A stretch of DNA of 64,000 bases from Udeniomyces pyricola (GCA_039545295.1 BCIK01000001.1:1302001-1366000), one strand, 5' to 3'. Counted from the stretch's first letter, positions 11,865 through 24,449 are shown. Notes: generated by a model not told the origin, from the sequence alone. Made by a program: numbers and translations.

Positions 11865-14800
11865 CTAACAGGTCTGATAGAGCTTGTTCTTTGGCCTATC
11901 GGCGTTGTCCGTCATTTGTTCCCAGGTGGTGATGTTGGGGTCGTGGTAAGCGTCAATGTAGCGCTCGATATACTTGGCCTACATACCGAGTACGAACCAA
12001 AGGCGATGACGACCAAAGACAAAACAATTTCAGCACACGATCCAGGCGCAGCACAGAAGGCAGGGAAAATAGCAGAATGAGACAACAAAAGAGCGAGCTA
12101 GGAGAAGAAGAGTAATGACTACGTACCGTCGGGTGATCATCAGGATCGCAACCAATAGCTTTCCTATCTGGTGCTTGGTACACTCGGACGTATTCGACTT
12201 GCATCGTCACTGGCCACAGACTCTCCAAATCTAAAGATCGAGAGAGAAAGCGAGGCAAGTAAGAAGCAGTCAGCAATTTGAATCGGCCTACCAACTCAAG
12301 AAGAGAAGAGATTCTCACTGTCGAAGTCGATCCATCCGAACTGATATCAGAGACAACGGACATAAAAGCAACGCATTGAAAGGAACCGATCAGCTCTATA
12401 TGCAGAAAGTGACATCAGGTAGTCATGATCAAGCCAAGGACAAGCGCTCACGTTTTGTGAGATGGCCAAATTCAGCTTTGAGGGCGCAACAGATACGAGA
12501 GAACAGGAAAGTCATAGGAACGAGCGTCAGATAGCGAACAAGGCCATTTGACCGGGCAGACAACTGAGGGGCCACGACTGCCTTCGAAGCATGCAACAGG
12601 ACTCGAAACGATGACCTACCAGGATGTACATGGGCTTAATGAGGTAAGAATATCCAAAATTTACATCAGTGATTGAACCCATACACATGAGCCTATAGAC
12701 CAACCGCTGTAGCATAGGAAGGAGTACTTACCTCGTCCGGTACATGTCGGTTTCCAACGTCGGCCTGCGTATTGGGTCCAAAGCCACCGTCATGGTACGT
12801 CCAAGAGAGCTTATCGTCATTGAACCACGAAATGTCTAGTTCAGAGGAGAAATCCGAGGTGTAGAGAGAAAGTGAGTCAAAGAGGCAAAAGGCTCCAGGT
12901 CAGCTCAGCCTTGTAGCGCTCCGCATTCCGGCAACAGTGAGGAACGTACAGCCACCGGCACCCTCTTTGTACTCGTATGCATACACAGCAAAGCAGCCAT
13001 CGGTTCCTCCATTCGAGTCAATCTCATAGCAGTCTTGATTGGTGATGGCGACACCCGATGAGGTTTGCTGGTAGACACCACCCTGATAGGTGTTGAGCTT
13101 CGTGCCCTTTGTATCGGTGATGGTCATGTACGTCTCGTTCAACCACTCGTAGCCTGGGTTGAAAGGAGCCCATCTAGATGCACAGGAGTCCAGAATGCCA
13201 ATCAACGACAAGGCCGAACAGGAAGCAAGTTCGAGTGCAAGGAAAGAACAACAACAACAAAAAAAAAACAGCAAAGGAGAACACGTACTGGCCAGAAAGC
13301 GAGACTTCTCCGATCCCATCAGCGACCTGAGCCTCAAACACATCAATCTGCCCAAAGCACGATGAAGAAAAGGAATGGAAGTCTCAATGATTCTATCATA
13401 AGAGGGTAAGAAAGACACATTCTGGGACAGAGACAAGCAAAGTCCGACGTACCTCAGGAGCTGATCGTCCAACCCATGTTCCGTCGCTGTGCTTGGGTCC
13501 AGGATGAGTTTTGTCGTTCTGGATGGGATGTCGAAGGAAACAGTTCAGACGATGAGCAAGTTCCCAAAAAGAGAGCTTTGAAGGGGGGTGGGTGTGAAGA
13601 AGAAAAGAGAACGAACGGCACATGTGCATCGGGAAAGTCGCTGGCCGGGAAGATACGAAAGCGCGTAGTTACTGGACTTGTCGGTACCACTTGTCTTGGC
13701 GATGGTGGGCAGACCCGTGATGGGGTTGGTCTGGTTGGGTAAGGCTACAAGGAGCAAAGCCAAACAGAATAGAACAAGACAAATGTACGATGAGACAAGG
13801 AGAAAATAAAGCGGTAGCATTGCATGTACACATCACCTCTATAGATTACGTACTTCCGGAGTCGCACTCGTCGTACGAGCTATAGTGAAGACATAATAGG
13901 ACCGTGATAAGCAGGAGATTCATGGGATACAACAATCGTAGAACAACAAACTCACTAGGGCCAGAGACCATCCAGTGTACCACCTATGGAGGAAGACAGG
14001 AAAGCCTTAGTCGGCAAACTGATCTCTCAGTAGCTACAGAATCTCAACGGATAACGTACCATATCCGACCCTTCCCAGGTTGCCCATGGTCCAGAACGCG
14101 GGCCAAAGACCGGCCACCTTGGCAGAAGCGGGAAGCTTGACGGAAGCCTCGAGCCTTCCTCCTTGGAAGCAGAACTTGTTCCACGTTTGGATGGATGCAC
14201 CGGCCTAGAAACATACCAAACGAGAACGCCAGAGGTATGTCAACCCATGTGAGGAGATGGTGATATAGAAACACGCCTGGATGGGGAGCAGCTAGCGAGG
14301 CATCTGGGAAGATGAGGAGGGGCGAGAGTAAGGGCAGCAGACTTACATAGTCGAGGTCATGGTTCTTTCTCTTATCGAGTTGGAGAACGAGGTTGCCACC
14401 TTTGGTAGTGACTTGCTTAGGATCGTACCTGGAGCATACAGAAAGCGAGAGGTCATTGGGTGTGAGTAGATACGCAAGGAAAGGAAAAGGACAGAGAGGA
14501 TAGCAACCCAAACAACGCACCACTCAAGATCGTTGGTACCCCAAGCATGCAAATCAATAGCCTCCCAGTAAGGATCGTCTCCTGGATAGAAGGTACGACC
14601 TTCCGTCTCGAATTCATCCGAAAACACCAACTCCCACGTCTCCCCGGTCGCCGACACTTTGGAGTGTGCCGCAGCGGGCGTATCCGGGTCAATGAGGCCG
14701 AAACCGCCTATCAGGGCAGGGACTTGCCCGCTACCATTAACACCGCCGAGACTAAGGATAACAAAGGAACCGGTATATCAGCGAATGAGTTGTGCTGTGT

Positions 14801-16054
14801 GGGCAAGGGCACGGAATGACGTACTTGAAAGAACCCGTCGGGCGAACGGCCCGCTTGCTGAACTCGACAACGATGGGATAGCCAGCCTGAGAATGTTTGA
14901 TATACAGGAGAGATCAGTATACATTCCGATCTATGTCAAGTCATAAACGGGTTACCCTCCGTCTTGGTTCCGTCATCTAACTGCCACGGTCACGTACGAA
15001 GAGCATCAATAGGGTCGTCGCGAGAAGCGCGAGACAGCCCAAGTTGGCGATTCCTCGCGCAGTGAAGATGGTGCCGGAACGATCGTTCTTGAGGTCCCGC
15101 TTAGGATCCGGATTATGGAGGTAGTCTGGGAGAAATAAAAACAGCCATGAGAGACGTTCAACGCCATCCAGTGCGCTCAAATGACCCCCAAGTCGATAAA
15201 CCCCTAAGAACGGTCCGAAGCCCGGAAGAGAGAGACTCACCATCCGCCTCTGGCTCGGCCTGAGACCAGAACAGAGGGTCGACCGGCAAGTGCATGGCGT
15301 AGTTGTCCGAGACGGAGTGAGCGACAGAACCTGCTGAGATGGAACCCCGAGAGGCAGAAGGTGTATAGCGGCGAGGGGCTGGGGGCTGGCACGTCAAGCA
15401 GAAGTCGAGGGAAGTAAAATGGGGAAGTTGACGAAATGACGGAAACGGGCGTCAGGATTCTGATCGTCATTACAAGCGAGATGCTGCTGAGGCTTGCGGG
15501 AGATGATGTGCTGCAAGATATTGAGGTTGACTCTGATGGCCAGGATTGTTGATGGTGCAGGTAGAGTGATCCCAGGCGAGGAAGAGAAGAAAGGGCCAAA
15601 GCGAGGCTGCCAAGCAACAAGGGGCCCACCAGAAGGGGGCACTAGCTGGAAGGGGGTGACATACCGAGAAGTCACTAGAGGATGAGCCCTCTCGACCGCC
15701 GAGGAGCGGGAGGCCACCGTCTCGACTGCTCTGGGAGCTGTAGCCACCGCCATGGAAGCCGAGGGAGGAAGAGGAAGATTCGTTGCGGTGCATGTTGGGA
15801 TTGATGGCAGAGGCGGTTTGTTTGGTAGGTGCGTACGGGTCGCGCGGGGCGGGAGTCGACGTCGATGTAGGAGCGGCGTTGAAGGAGGAGGATGCGCCAG
15901 CCGAATCAGATCGGGTATGACCTGTGTATGCAGGCTGGTTGGAGTTGGATGGAGTGGTACGGTGGTCGACCTGGGCGGTGTTTGGGTTAGAAAAGGCGTA
16001 TGATGACGGCGGTCGGGTGTTGTTCGACTGCTTGGCGGGAAGCCAGGAGGGCAT
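11865..16054 (-). CDS. KRE6: Beta-1,6-glucan synthesis protein of the Kre6/Skn1 family (GH16 type II membrane protein)
   Basis: Nineteen exons: 16054-15665, 15385-15241, 15125-14998, 14886-14825, 14751-14521, 14428-14347, 14204-14060, 13983-13956, 13879-13854, 13744-13617, 13518-13453, 13347-13289, 13173-12950, 12835-12732, 12634-12620, 12475-12452, 12343-12322, 12230-12127 and 11978-11865 (698 aa, the family's size). A Ser/Pro-rich cytoplasmic tail is followed by one membrane anchor (LGCLALLATTLLMLF, about 205-221) and a lumenal GH16 domain. Landmarks are GTNDLEWYDP, GRLEASVKLP, GLWPAFWTMGNLGR, LPGQRLSRCTC, the active-site motif EIDVFE (477-482, split by intron 11) and VEYVRVYQ. Family members act in the secretory pathway in making cell-wall beta-1,6-glucan. 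Exons of 15, 24 and 22 nt occur in series; each restores conserved residues (PMYIL, LNLAISQN, FGWIDFD). Confidence 0.92.
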
Positions 16055-16886
16055 AGAGGGAAAGACTAGAAACTATAATAGCTGGGGGTGATGAGCGAGG
16101 CCCGATTGGGAAAAGAGCGAGGAGAAAGAGGGACGCGAGGTCGATGGACAAATGCGGAGGGATGCCAAGGGAATAGTGCTATGTAGGCGGGGAGGGGGGN
16201 GGGGGGAGGAGAAAATGAGGAAACGAAGAGACGAAGCTGGTAAAGCAGGAAAACAAGGCGAAAGAGGTGGATGATCAGAACGCTGGTAGGGAAGGGAACA
16301 AGGCCCAAGGCCCGAGTGGCCCGACCCGCCAGAAGCCGTCGATTGGGTCGATTGGGTCGAGAGGGGTCTGTCAGATGTCAATACTGATTAGTACTCGATC
16401 AGCGACGTCAGTCTCACGGCCACAGTATTTCACAACAACAACGACATCCCCGTCCATCCCAGCCATCACAATCCGGCCTGACAACCAACGATCAACGCTC
16501 ATGTCTGCTCCAGTCAGCGCCATAGCCAGACCCGTCCAATGTTGCTTCTTGGTGGTTGTCATATGCGAGAAAGATTGAGCGACTTCACATTCAACACTGC
16601 CCGCCCCGCCCGCATGCAATATGTCCTTCAGGTCTACGGCGGCGCAGCTAACTCATCACCGGCTCGACGCGTGCCAAATCGATCGACGCGCACCCAATTG
16701 TCGTGCGATGTTCGGACATTCGATATTCGATCGCGGTGCTTCTTCCTATCGCGTATCAGTGTCTTGAACCATCCCTTTTCTTTTTTTTTCTCCACCTTAT
16801 CAGACCTGTGCTCTGGCCCACATCCAGCTCTTCTCGAATCTACATATCACTGTACTATATCACACACATACTCCGTCTTCTAATCC
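16055..16886. promoter_or_regulatory. Divergent promoter between KRE6 and the 16887 gene
   Basis: These 832 bp separate two start codons. The KRE6 side is a purine-rich leader on the + strand (pyrimidine-rich in the transcript) with a G-run holding an ambiguous base at 16200. An imperfect GATTGGGTC repeat lies at about 16338-16356. Sequence before the other gene is CT-rich. No gene is supported. Confidence 0.45.
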
Positions 16887-18999
16887 ATGTCAGCCAACTT
16901 CACCGGTGGCACCCTCCAGAACCGACTCGCCACCCAACGACGCTCACGCGAGAGTCTCGACCAGAAACGTTTCTTTGCTGAGCGTCGCCTCGCTCGTTCC
17001 CTCCAAACGCTCGCCAACGTTCAGAGTCAAGGTCAACATACTGGGTCAGCGATTTCCAGAGCACCTCGATTGTTGGTGGCCACCCACCAAGGGCACCAGC
17101 TCGTACGAGATGCCAGGAAAAGAACGGATGATCGCGTGAGGAGGGCCTTTGCAGCTTTCCCGTGGGTGGCAGGCGAGGATGAGGCAATCAAGTCGGAGGA
17201 TTCCGTCAAGCCAAAGAGAAAGAGACAGACTGAATATGCTGACACTGTCGAGGACAGATTGCTGGAGGGCAAAGCCGTGGGGCGAGGAGCCAGTCCGGCA
17301 CTGACGAAGCGACCAAAGAAGGGCAGTGTCCTCTACGCTCTGGACCATGATCCAAGTATATCTATTCATCGAGTCTCGAGCTCATCTTGAAAAGTGCTTC
17401 CTTCAACACGCCAGCTGACGCTTTGTGTCAACATAGCTCTCGCCTTTGATGAGAGACGGCGACAGCTGTTATCCCAACCCGATTGGGCCGGTCTACACGC
17501 GTTCACCCCTCGCGCCTCTACCAGTGCCGCCATTGCTTCCATTGATCGACTTGCTGCAGATGACGATGTCGGCGTGTATGTTCGTACATTACGCTCCCTC
17601 TCTTGTCTCTGTCTATAAGGCTGATGTATACACCTAAAAATGGTTTGCGTTGTAGCCTGTTGAACGCGAATCGACTTCTTTTGTTTACCAGTCATCGCCG
17701 TCGTCGCATGGCTCCTCGACAAGCCCAACTCCGATCGATTTCCATCACCCTTCAGTTGCTGAGCCTCGGCGCTCATTATCATCGTCTGACCGGCTATCTG
17801 ATGACAGGAACATCTCTGACGATCCAGGTCTTCGTGATCAGCTGGTTGATCGCTCAGACGATGCCTATTCACCGCATATATTCAGCCCCAACGGCGACCC
17901 AACTGCTTCCACTTCTTTCACTCCTTCAAGAAACTCAAGGACATCTTATTCCTCTTCGCTGCATGATCCCACTTCTGATCGCTCATCTCTACCATCAAAC
18001 CCCATCTCGCCGTTGCATCAACGCCGCGACGAGACACCTGCTTCAGCCGGTTCTACAACTTCGACCGACCCTCGTTCGCCCGTTCGATTCATGGCGTTTC
18101 GCTCCCCATCTTTACCTCGAAATCTTCCACACCTCTCCTTTCCAATCAAATCATCCCAACCGCGATCAAGCGAAGCTCAGATCCGCCCCGACTTTCCGTC
18201 GGATTCGTACGGGTTTGCCCTCGCCAAAGTGATCTACTCGAAAGACGCGTCTCGTCACGTCCAGCTCCCGAATACGATCGAGCCAGATCGAGAAAATTTC
18301 CCTGAGGAGAGTATAACAGAGCGAAGGATGAGGCCGGAGAATCTGAGGCTTGAAGCGATGGTAGGCGATCGACAATCAGATGACCTCCTCATCCATCCCC
18401 ATCACACTGCTCATCGCCCGTCTCCATCGCCGAATAGCTTGCATTCCATCCAAGGTTCCTCAGATGCCACCTCCGTTTCATCGCAACTGAAGAGCCGACC
18501 AGCGTACGTGATGCTCCCATACGTTGGCCACGAGGCTCGCCTTTCAACCAAAGCGTCATCTTCGAACTCATCCACGACTGGATCGTCTTCCTCGCGAGGT
18601 TCCTCGACTTTTCCTATTAATTCGGGCAGTGTCGTTCTCCCTGAGTATAGATCTCCGCTTGCTTCATCGATGGTCAACCGAGATTCTCGACTCTCTGATT
18701 CGGACCCACCCACGACTCCACCTATGCTTCCGAATCCGTTCATCTACCCCGCTCTCATCTCGGGCTTGCCCAACATTGCCGGTCTCGCACCTCCTTCGCC
18801 CCCCTCTCCTATCCTACTTTCAGCGACAGACGAGGCCGGCCGAGTGTCACAGAGACTGAGGAGTCTCGGATTGGGAGGGGGAGAGGAAGGGAGGTGGTTG
18901 GGCGAGTGGTTCTGGCAGAAATGGGGCAAGAAGATGGTTCAAGAGCGCAAGCGAAAAGAAGAGGAGATTGGGAGGAGCGACGTCCGACGTGTGGAATGA
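16887..18999 (+). CDS. Uncharacterised Ser/Pro-rich protein with conserved-looking ends
   Basis: Three exons: 16887-17355, 17437-17573 and 17656-18999 (649 aa). I do not recognise the family. The N-terminal third is basic and ordered-looking (QNRLATQRRSRESLDQKRFF, RRLARSL, then a PKRKRQ nuclear-type signal near residue 111). Exon 2 holds FDERRRQLLSQPDWAGL, the best candidate for a conserved motif. The middle is long and Ser/Pro/Thr-rich. The C-terminus becomes ordered again (RWLGEWFWQKWGKKM and a charged helix). The exon 2 donor GTGTAT was chosen because the stronger GTATGT three bases on breaks the frame of exon 3. It is divergent from KRE6. It is real by frame, codon pattern and splice sites; function is unknown. 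Confidence 0.7.
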
Positions 19000-19620
19000 G
19001 ACCGCGTGCGACTGCACCAGGGGGTAGAATTGATGTGTGTGTTGACCGGTGATATATATGGAGCGATTCATTGCATGAGTAGGGTCATACGATTGCTACT
19101 CCGCGCAAGGAGACCACTGAGGTACCTGAAGATTTCTTCTTTTGGTTTGTTTCGCGATACCATAGGCTAGGCAGAAGAAGATATAGATATATATTAAAAT
19201 CAATACAGGTTGAGGAGCTGAAGACCACGTGCATTTCAGGCTATTTAAGAATTGCATCACCTGCGCGCCCAGCCAAGCGTGCGTCATCGATTTATTAGAC
19301 CGCAATATACATACCTTAACGGCCAGTCAGGCGATATTGCATCCGCCCTGCGGGCGCGCGTCTACTAGGGGCTGTGTGCAATCTCAATCATATCTCTGTC
19401 TGATCTGTTCATGATCGCATCAAACTGCACCGCTCCGTGGTTTCATGATCATAATGATGATGACTTGTATCCTACAGACTGTCACATATCACCCAATTAC
19501 CCGCTGCAACCACATCCACCTCACACATCCCTTCGAATCCTTTGATTGATCCCATTCATCAACACTTTACACACACACCCCTCTCTACCAACCCTCTCAA
19601 GACGTTGATTTATATATACC
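19000..19620. other. Intergenic, 3' flank of the 16887 gene and upstream of the 19621 gene
   Basis: No gene is supported. TATATATG and ATATATATTAAA stretches are present near 19050 and 19185. A pyrimidine- and CA-rich leader precedes the ATG at 19621. Confidence 0.45.
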
Positions 19621-20371
19621 ATGGCTGAAGCAGGTGGCATGTGCGGTTCGTCCAACTCATCCATCTATCTCAAGCTATCCTTCTAGGTTTCCGCTCGACA
19701 ATCCCCTGCAGCCCAGTCTCCTCGCTCGACCCTCCGCCGGCCTCGGCTTGCTCCCCCCCCCCCTCCCCTTTCCTATGACTCCTAGACTAACGCTTAGGGT
19801 TTCCTAACCGCTTGTGACTTGAAATGTTTGCAAACAACCTTCTCAAACCGCCCATAATGTTGGGAAATCAAGGGATCCTTGCGGCGACGGGATTGCAAAC
19901 GTGGTGTAATTCAAGTACGTCGCGTCTCTCTCTCTCTCTCTCCTTCCCTGCTCTTCCCTTAAGACTCGACTCTCTAACTCCGACTTGGCATGGAGTCCAT
20001 CCATCTCATCCTACTAACACCTTCCATCTCTCTCTCTCTCTCTGTTTCTCTCTCTCTCTCTCTACCTTCCTCTCAAATCCTGTCTTAACCCATCCTCTTC
20101 CCCCTTCCCAAATTCACTCCCTTCCCTTCTTTTCCCGCCTCCTCCTTATTGTTTTCCCTCCACAGACCGTACCGGCTCGAAATCCAACTCGCGTCAAGCC
20201 GGATGTTGTCCCTCTGATTTCTGTGGGGGAGATCACGCCGAGGACGATTTCGACAAAGCCGAGCGACTCGAACGGGAACAACAACAACAAGCAGCTGCCG
20301 CCACGACGACTGGGACTGCGGCTCGATGGGAGCAATCTCAACCGACGCCAGTAACGCCGATGAAAAAATAA
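19621..20371 (+). CDS. Small Cys-containing protein (tentative)
   Basis: Three exons: 19621-19645, 19873-19914 and 20166-20371 (90 aa). The last exon is the best supported. It has CGGDHAEDDFDKAERLE, a short Gln/Ala tract and ends in PTPVTPMKK. The first two exons give MAEAGGMCG and GILAATGLQTWCN, a Gly/hydrophobic stretch with Cys. Phases agree (G|GG and A|AC). Exons 1 and 2 depend on weak sites: a GTTCGT donor and an acceptor at 19871-19872. An alternative start at ATG 19824 with a longer exon 2 is possible. The WCN ... GCCPSDFC ... DDFD pattern resembles small fungal proteins I cannot name. Function is unknown. Confidence 0.42.
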
Positions 20372-21061
20372 AGACCTATATCGTTGTAGTCCTGTCGTCA
20401 TCATAGTAGAAGGGTTAAGACTGCTGCTTTTGGTAGCTGGTGCTGGTGCTGAGGCACTGGTTGATGGTGAAAGAAGGAGAGTTACCGACTGGCCTGGGTT
20501 GCATTAAGCTAATAAAGAAGGGGAAATTCAAAGGCCTAATATAGATATATATATAATATCTGAGCGGACTGTACGTTCAAGAGGGAAAGGGGGGGGGGAG
20601 AGAGGATATAATTTATGTACAGTTATCACTAGGCCCGTAGATCACTAGGTACTGACGTGAAGGAGAATGTGATTGACTATATAACAAACAGCAGCTACTA
20701 GCAACCGCCGACAGCCTATGTAGTACTGTTATACAGATATATATATATATATGGTCATTATGATTACAGCATTATCTCATCTCATCTCTTTCCCCCCCTT
20801 CAGCAGTGCCCCTTTGTTCTGTCCTTCCACCCAATTTAGAGGGAGAAAAAGAAAGAAGAAGAAAAAAATATCTCTCTTTCAAGCACGCCTCCCTTCTCCT
20901 CTCCCTCCGCCCCTCTATCGTCCATCACGAATCAACCAACCCATACCTTCCCTTTCCCCTCCGGCTCGATCAATCTATCCTATCTATCCCCCAAGCCTAA
21001 TTTCTTCTTCCTCTTCCACTTGCTCCTTTCCACTCCCCCCCCCCCCCCCCCCCTTGTTTGT
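20372..21061. other. Convergent intergenic region, low complexity
   Basis: It lies between the 3' ends of the 19621 gene and CDC73. It holds TA dinucleotide runs near 20545 and 20740, a G-run at about 20590, long CT-rich sequence and a 19-base C-run at 21035-21053. No gene is supported. Confidence 0.5.
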
Positions 21062-24000
21062 TCAACTCGGTCGGAAGTTATCGAGGACCCGCCAGAACTG
21101 AGCGACGAGCGCCCGATCGACATGTCGTTTCGTCGGCTCCACCTACACACATACGCACACACATATATGTATGTGGATAGGTTTTGGTACGGAGGGGAAG
21201 AATGGGAAAAGAAGGGAAGGGAAGAAGAAGAGAAAGAGAAAGATTTGGGGGAGAAAAACAATTGGGAGAAGGGTTCAGCCGATGGAGCGCAGGAAGGTCG
21301 ACTTCTAGACCCCCCCCCCCCCACCACACACGGGAGGGGGAGGGGGGAAGGGGCACAAGAGAAAAAGGCTGAGAGAGAGAGAAAGGGGAAAGCAAGCGAA
21401 GGGGAAAGGGGGGGGGGGATTTCGAAAAACTTTACCTGAAGAGCCGCTACGTTCCAATCTTTAATCGTCGGGGCTGGGGGCGAATTCGTCCAATGAAAGT
21501 AAATGCCCTTGACTATGTTATATATATATATTGAGAGAGAAAGAAAAAAAAGGAAGATCAGCAATGTAAGTGAAGGGGTTCCAGCTTTGCTTTCTTCTGC
21601 TATATGGTTTCAATCTCAGGCTCTTCCTCTATGCGACTAAGATCAAGAGGGAGATGACAAGGCAAGGAAGGAAGCCAAAGGGGAAGGAAGAAAGGTGGAG
21701 GAAGAAGAGCGGGGAGGGGGCGGGGAGAGAAGGTATAGGCAAGGAAGGGGGCAAGAAGAAAATGAGATAGCAGCCGCCAAACGAACCATGGTGGAATAGC
21801 TCTTTCGGATCAGACCATTTATAGCCTTTGAATTGCCACGCTTGACCTGTCGTCAGCACGCATACGACTCGGGGCCTGAGTGAACACAGACAGAAAAAAA
21901 AAACAAAAACATGTCAGTGGTCAGAAAGGGCGAGAAGGGGTTGGCCAGTAAGAGGATGAAGGAGTGGGGTAAGGTGGGATGAGGTGATTCCAGAGAGAGC
22001 AAGGGATCAGGGAAACCTGAGAAGGATCTGGGAGGGGAAAGATGGAACAAGATACGGACCAAGTGTCGTCTCGCGATCCGAGCTTGGCAAGGGCGTCGTT
22101 TCCTTGGACGACGACGTACTTCATTCGTTTCTCCTCCTCTATCGTTGATAAGTCCAAGTTCAGAGTCCGGTGAAAACGCCGAAGGGAGATAGATCAAATG
22201 GAAGGAAAAGCAGACAAACGATGCAGAAGGGTTGAACGATAAGGATCAACCTAACGCAGTCATTAACATCTCACCAGAAAAAAAGGAAAAGAATCGTACC
22301 TTTGCCCACGCCTCCACCAAACTTTCGAATGACGACCGTGACGTCCTCGGCTTTGAAGACGCCTTCTTTGTTGAGCCGCTCTTGAGCATCCTTGGTCGAC
22401 TCGAAGCTGTCGCGAGAAAGAGAAGTGAAAGAAGAAGAAAAAACCATATAAAAAAAGAGAAACACGTAGGTGGGGTGGATGAGACCGAATTCTAGCCACG
22501 AAACGCAAAGAAACAGGCAAAGATAGAAAACACAAGAAAGCAGATGGTGATAGGATTGGAGAAACGTACATTCCTTCTTCAAGGAAGCGCTTGATGTTCC
22601 ACATCGTCAGGAGAGCCGTAGGAGAGGAAGAGACAATTATTATCGGATGAGAGTTCTCTGTTGATAGAACGGAGGACACAAGGAAACTCTGACGAATTAG
22701 GAAACCCAAAGTAAAACACCTAGGATAGCTCAGAGAAAAGAACAAAATTTATGAGGACGACGTACTCTGTTTTTTCGCTAAGCCTGTGAGGAGGGGGAAC
22801 AGAGGTCATAGGGCCAGTACGACGCGTCAGTCTACAGAGACTATGACCATTACTGGCGTATATCCCGCATCTTCTGCCCTCATCATCGTCATTCTTCTCT
22901 CTCTCTAGCTGAACTATCTTTCCGTCACCCTGATATTACTTTGAAGAACAAAAGCAAAACAAGGTACGCACCAGAAGGTGCTGCTGACTCGGCGAGCTTT
23001 CCCTTGCCTCCTCCCCCTGCCCCGACCGCGCCGGAGCCTCCACCACTCGCGTTGAACGCCTCCTTCATCCGTTTGACCTTGTCTCCGAAAACTGTCTTCC
23101 TCAAGAAGGAGTAGTCCTTTTTGGAGCCAGAAGCTGAAGATGCTTCGTCGGAGGAAAGGGTGAGAGAGGAGGAACGCAAGGGTGACGAGCGGTTTAGGAG
23201 GAGAATCTCGAGGGCTTGGATCTGGGAAGGTCACAGGGACGATGGTCAGTCTGTGGGCGTAACGAAGAGCTAAAGTAACCTCTGCTCTCGAGGACAGGTC
23301 TGCTGTCTGAACAGCGAGAGAACCCTTGTTTGAGTGTGACGCGAAAATGAGCCGAGACGGACCTTCTTGACGGCCTCGACATCCGCCGCGTCGACAACGT
23401 ACTTGCGCTTGCCAGCTGTCGATCCAGACAGCTGTTGACTGATAGCCGTCGAGGGTCCTGCTATTGATCCTGACTGAGCTCCGTTGGCCTGAGAAGCATC
23501 TGCAGGGCTCTCTTGCTGGGCATCTAAGAAATACAGGGAGACGGTGCTGCACGCGTCAGACCAGCTCCTCGCTTATGCGAGCCAGAACCTTGGATCTAGC
23601 TCCCTCCCCCTTTCTTTTTATACGTGTTACCGTTCCTAAGCCAGACATGAGACATGAGATAGATGACGAGGGTCGTATCCTCAAGTAAAGCAAAACTTAC
23701 CGAGTTCCTCTCCTCTACCTGCCAGCCAATCGGTAATAAACCCCCTCCGCTCAGTCGGCACGAGGCCGACTCCGTTAGCACGGGTCTCTCGGAGGTAGTC
23801 CGAGAGGGTTGCTTCTCGAGCCTTGTAAGCGACTAGGAGGACTGGGAGCGTGATGGTTGAGGGATGAGCTTTGGGGTCGACATTACTACTCGGTGAGAGA
23901 AGCAAGACAAAAAAGGAGGGAGGGACAAGTCCGACGCGTCAGGCAACTGTCGCAGGCAGGGTATGGGTTCCAGAGGGAGTGTTTCTACTGAGGCGAGCGA

Positions 24001-24183
24001 AGAAAAAATGATAACGCACGTGCCATGGGCACCAGACTTGTCAAAGATGAGTCCATTGCCGAGATTGATCTTGGTGGCGGTAGCGAGGGTTTGGACGATT
24101 GAGTTGTCGGCGGCGTGGTAGGTGATGGGGGAGTGGGCGATGATGGCTCGACGGAGATGGACGGATGGTGGGACGTCGGCCAT
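21062..24183 (-). CDS. CDC73: Paf1 complex subunit Cdc73 (parafibromin)
   Basis: Eleven exons: 24183-24020, 23885-23701, 23523-23363, 23221-22972, 22777-22766, 22657-22570, 22406-22300, 22138-22060, 21875-21787, 21512-21436 and 21142-21062 (430 aa). The N-terminal half has conserved helices (ITLPVLLVAYKAREATLSDY, GFITDWL) and a basic region (GKRKYVVDAADVEAVKK). The C-terminal Ras-like domain starts near residue 262: PIIIVSSSPTALLTMWNIKR, RVVCVLTTGQAWQFKGYKW, VKGIYFHWTN, DWNV, and ends RHVDRALVAQFWRVLDNF. Cdc73 joins Paf1C to the phosphorylated Pol II and Spt5 tails and promotes elongation, H2B ubiquitination and 3'-end formation. Exon 5 is only 12 nt (AKKQ-type linker). The exon with RVVCVLTTG was found by expecting that conserved strand. 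Confidence 0.93.
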
Positions 24184-24449
24184 GGTGGAGTGATTTGGGT
24201 GTGGGTTATCGGCGGTGGTGTGGTTGACGGCTCGGACTAGAGGGTGAGCTGCTGGTTGGAGGACAGGAATGTGAGGTGATGAGGCTGAGGATGGTGTGAG
24301 GGGCGAGGCCGACGAGGGACGATGGGCGAGGGAGGGGGTATGAGGGATCCAAGTTGAGAGGTCGTTTGTCGAAATCAAGTTGAAGGTGATTTCATCATGA
24401 TGGATGGATGCCTTTTTTAATTAATATTTCATACTTGCCTGTTCTTCTA

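Noticed and set aside
14941..14990. Possible extra KRE6 exon near 14960
   Set aside because: Including it breaks the conserved membrane-anchor to AGYPIVVEF junction that the direct splice gives.
21020..21439. 139-aa + strand open frame
   Set aside because: Low-complexity purine and C/G runs inside an intron and the last exon of CDC73; no protein character.
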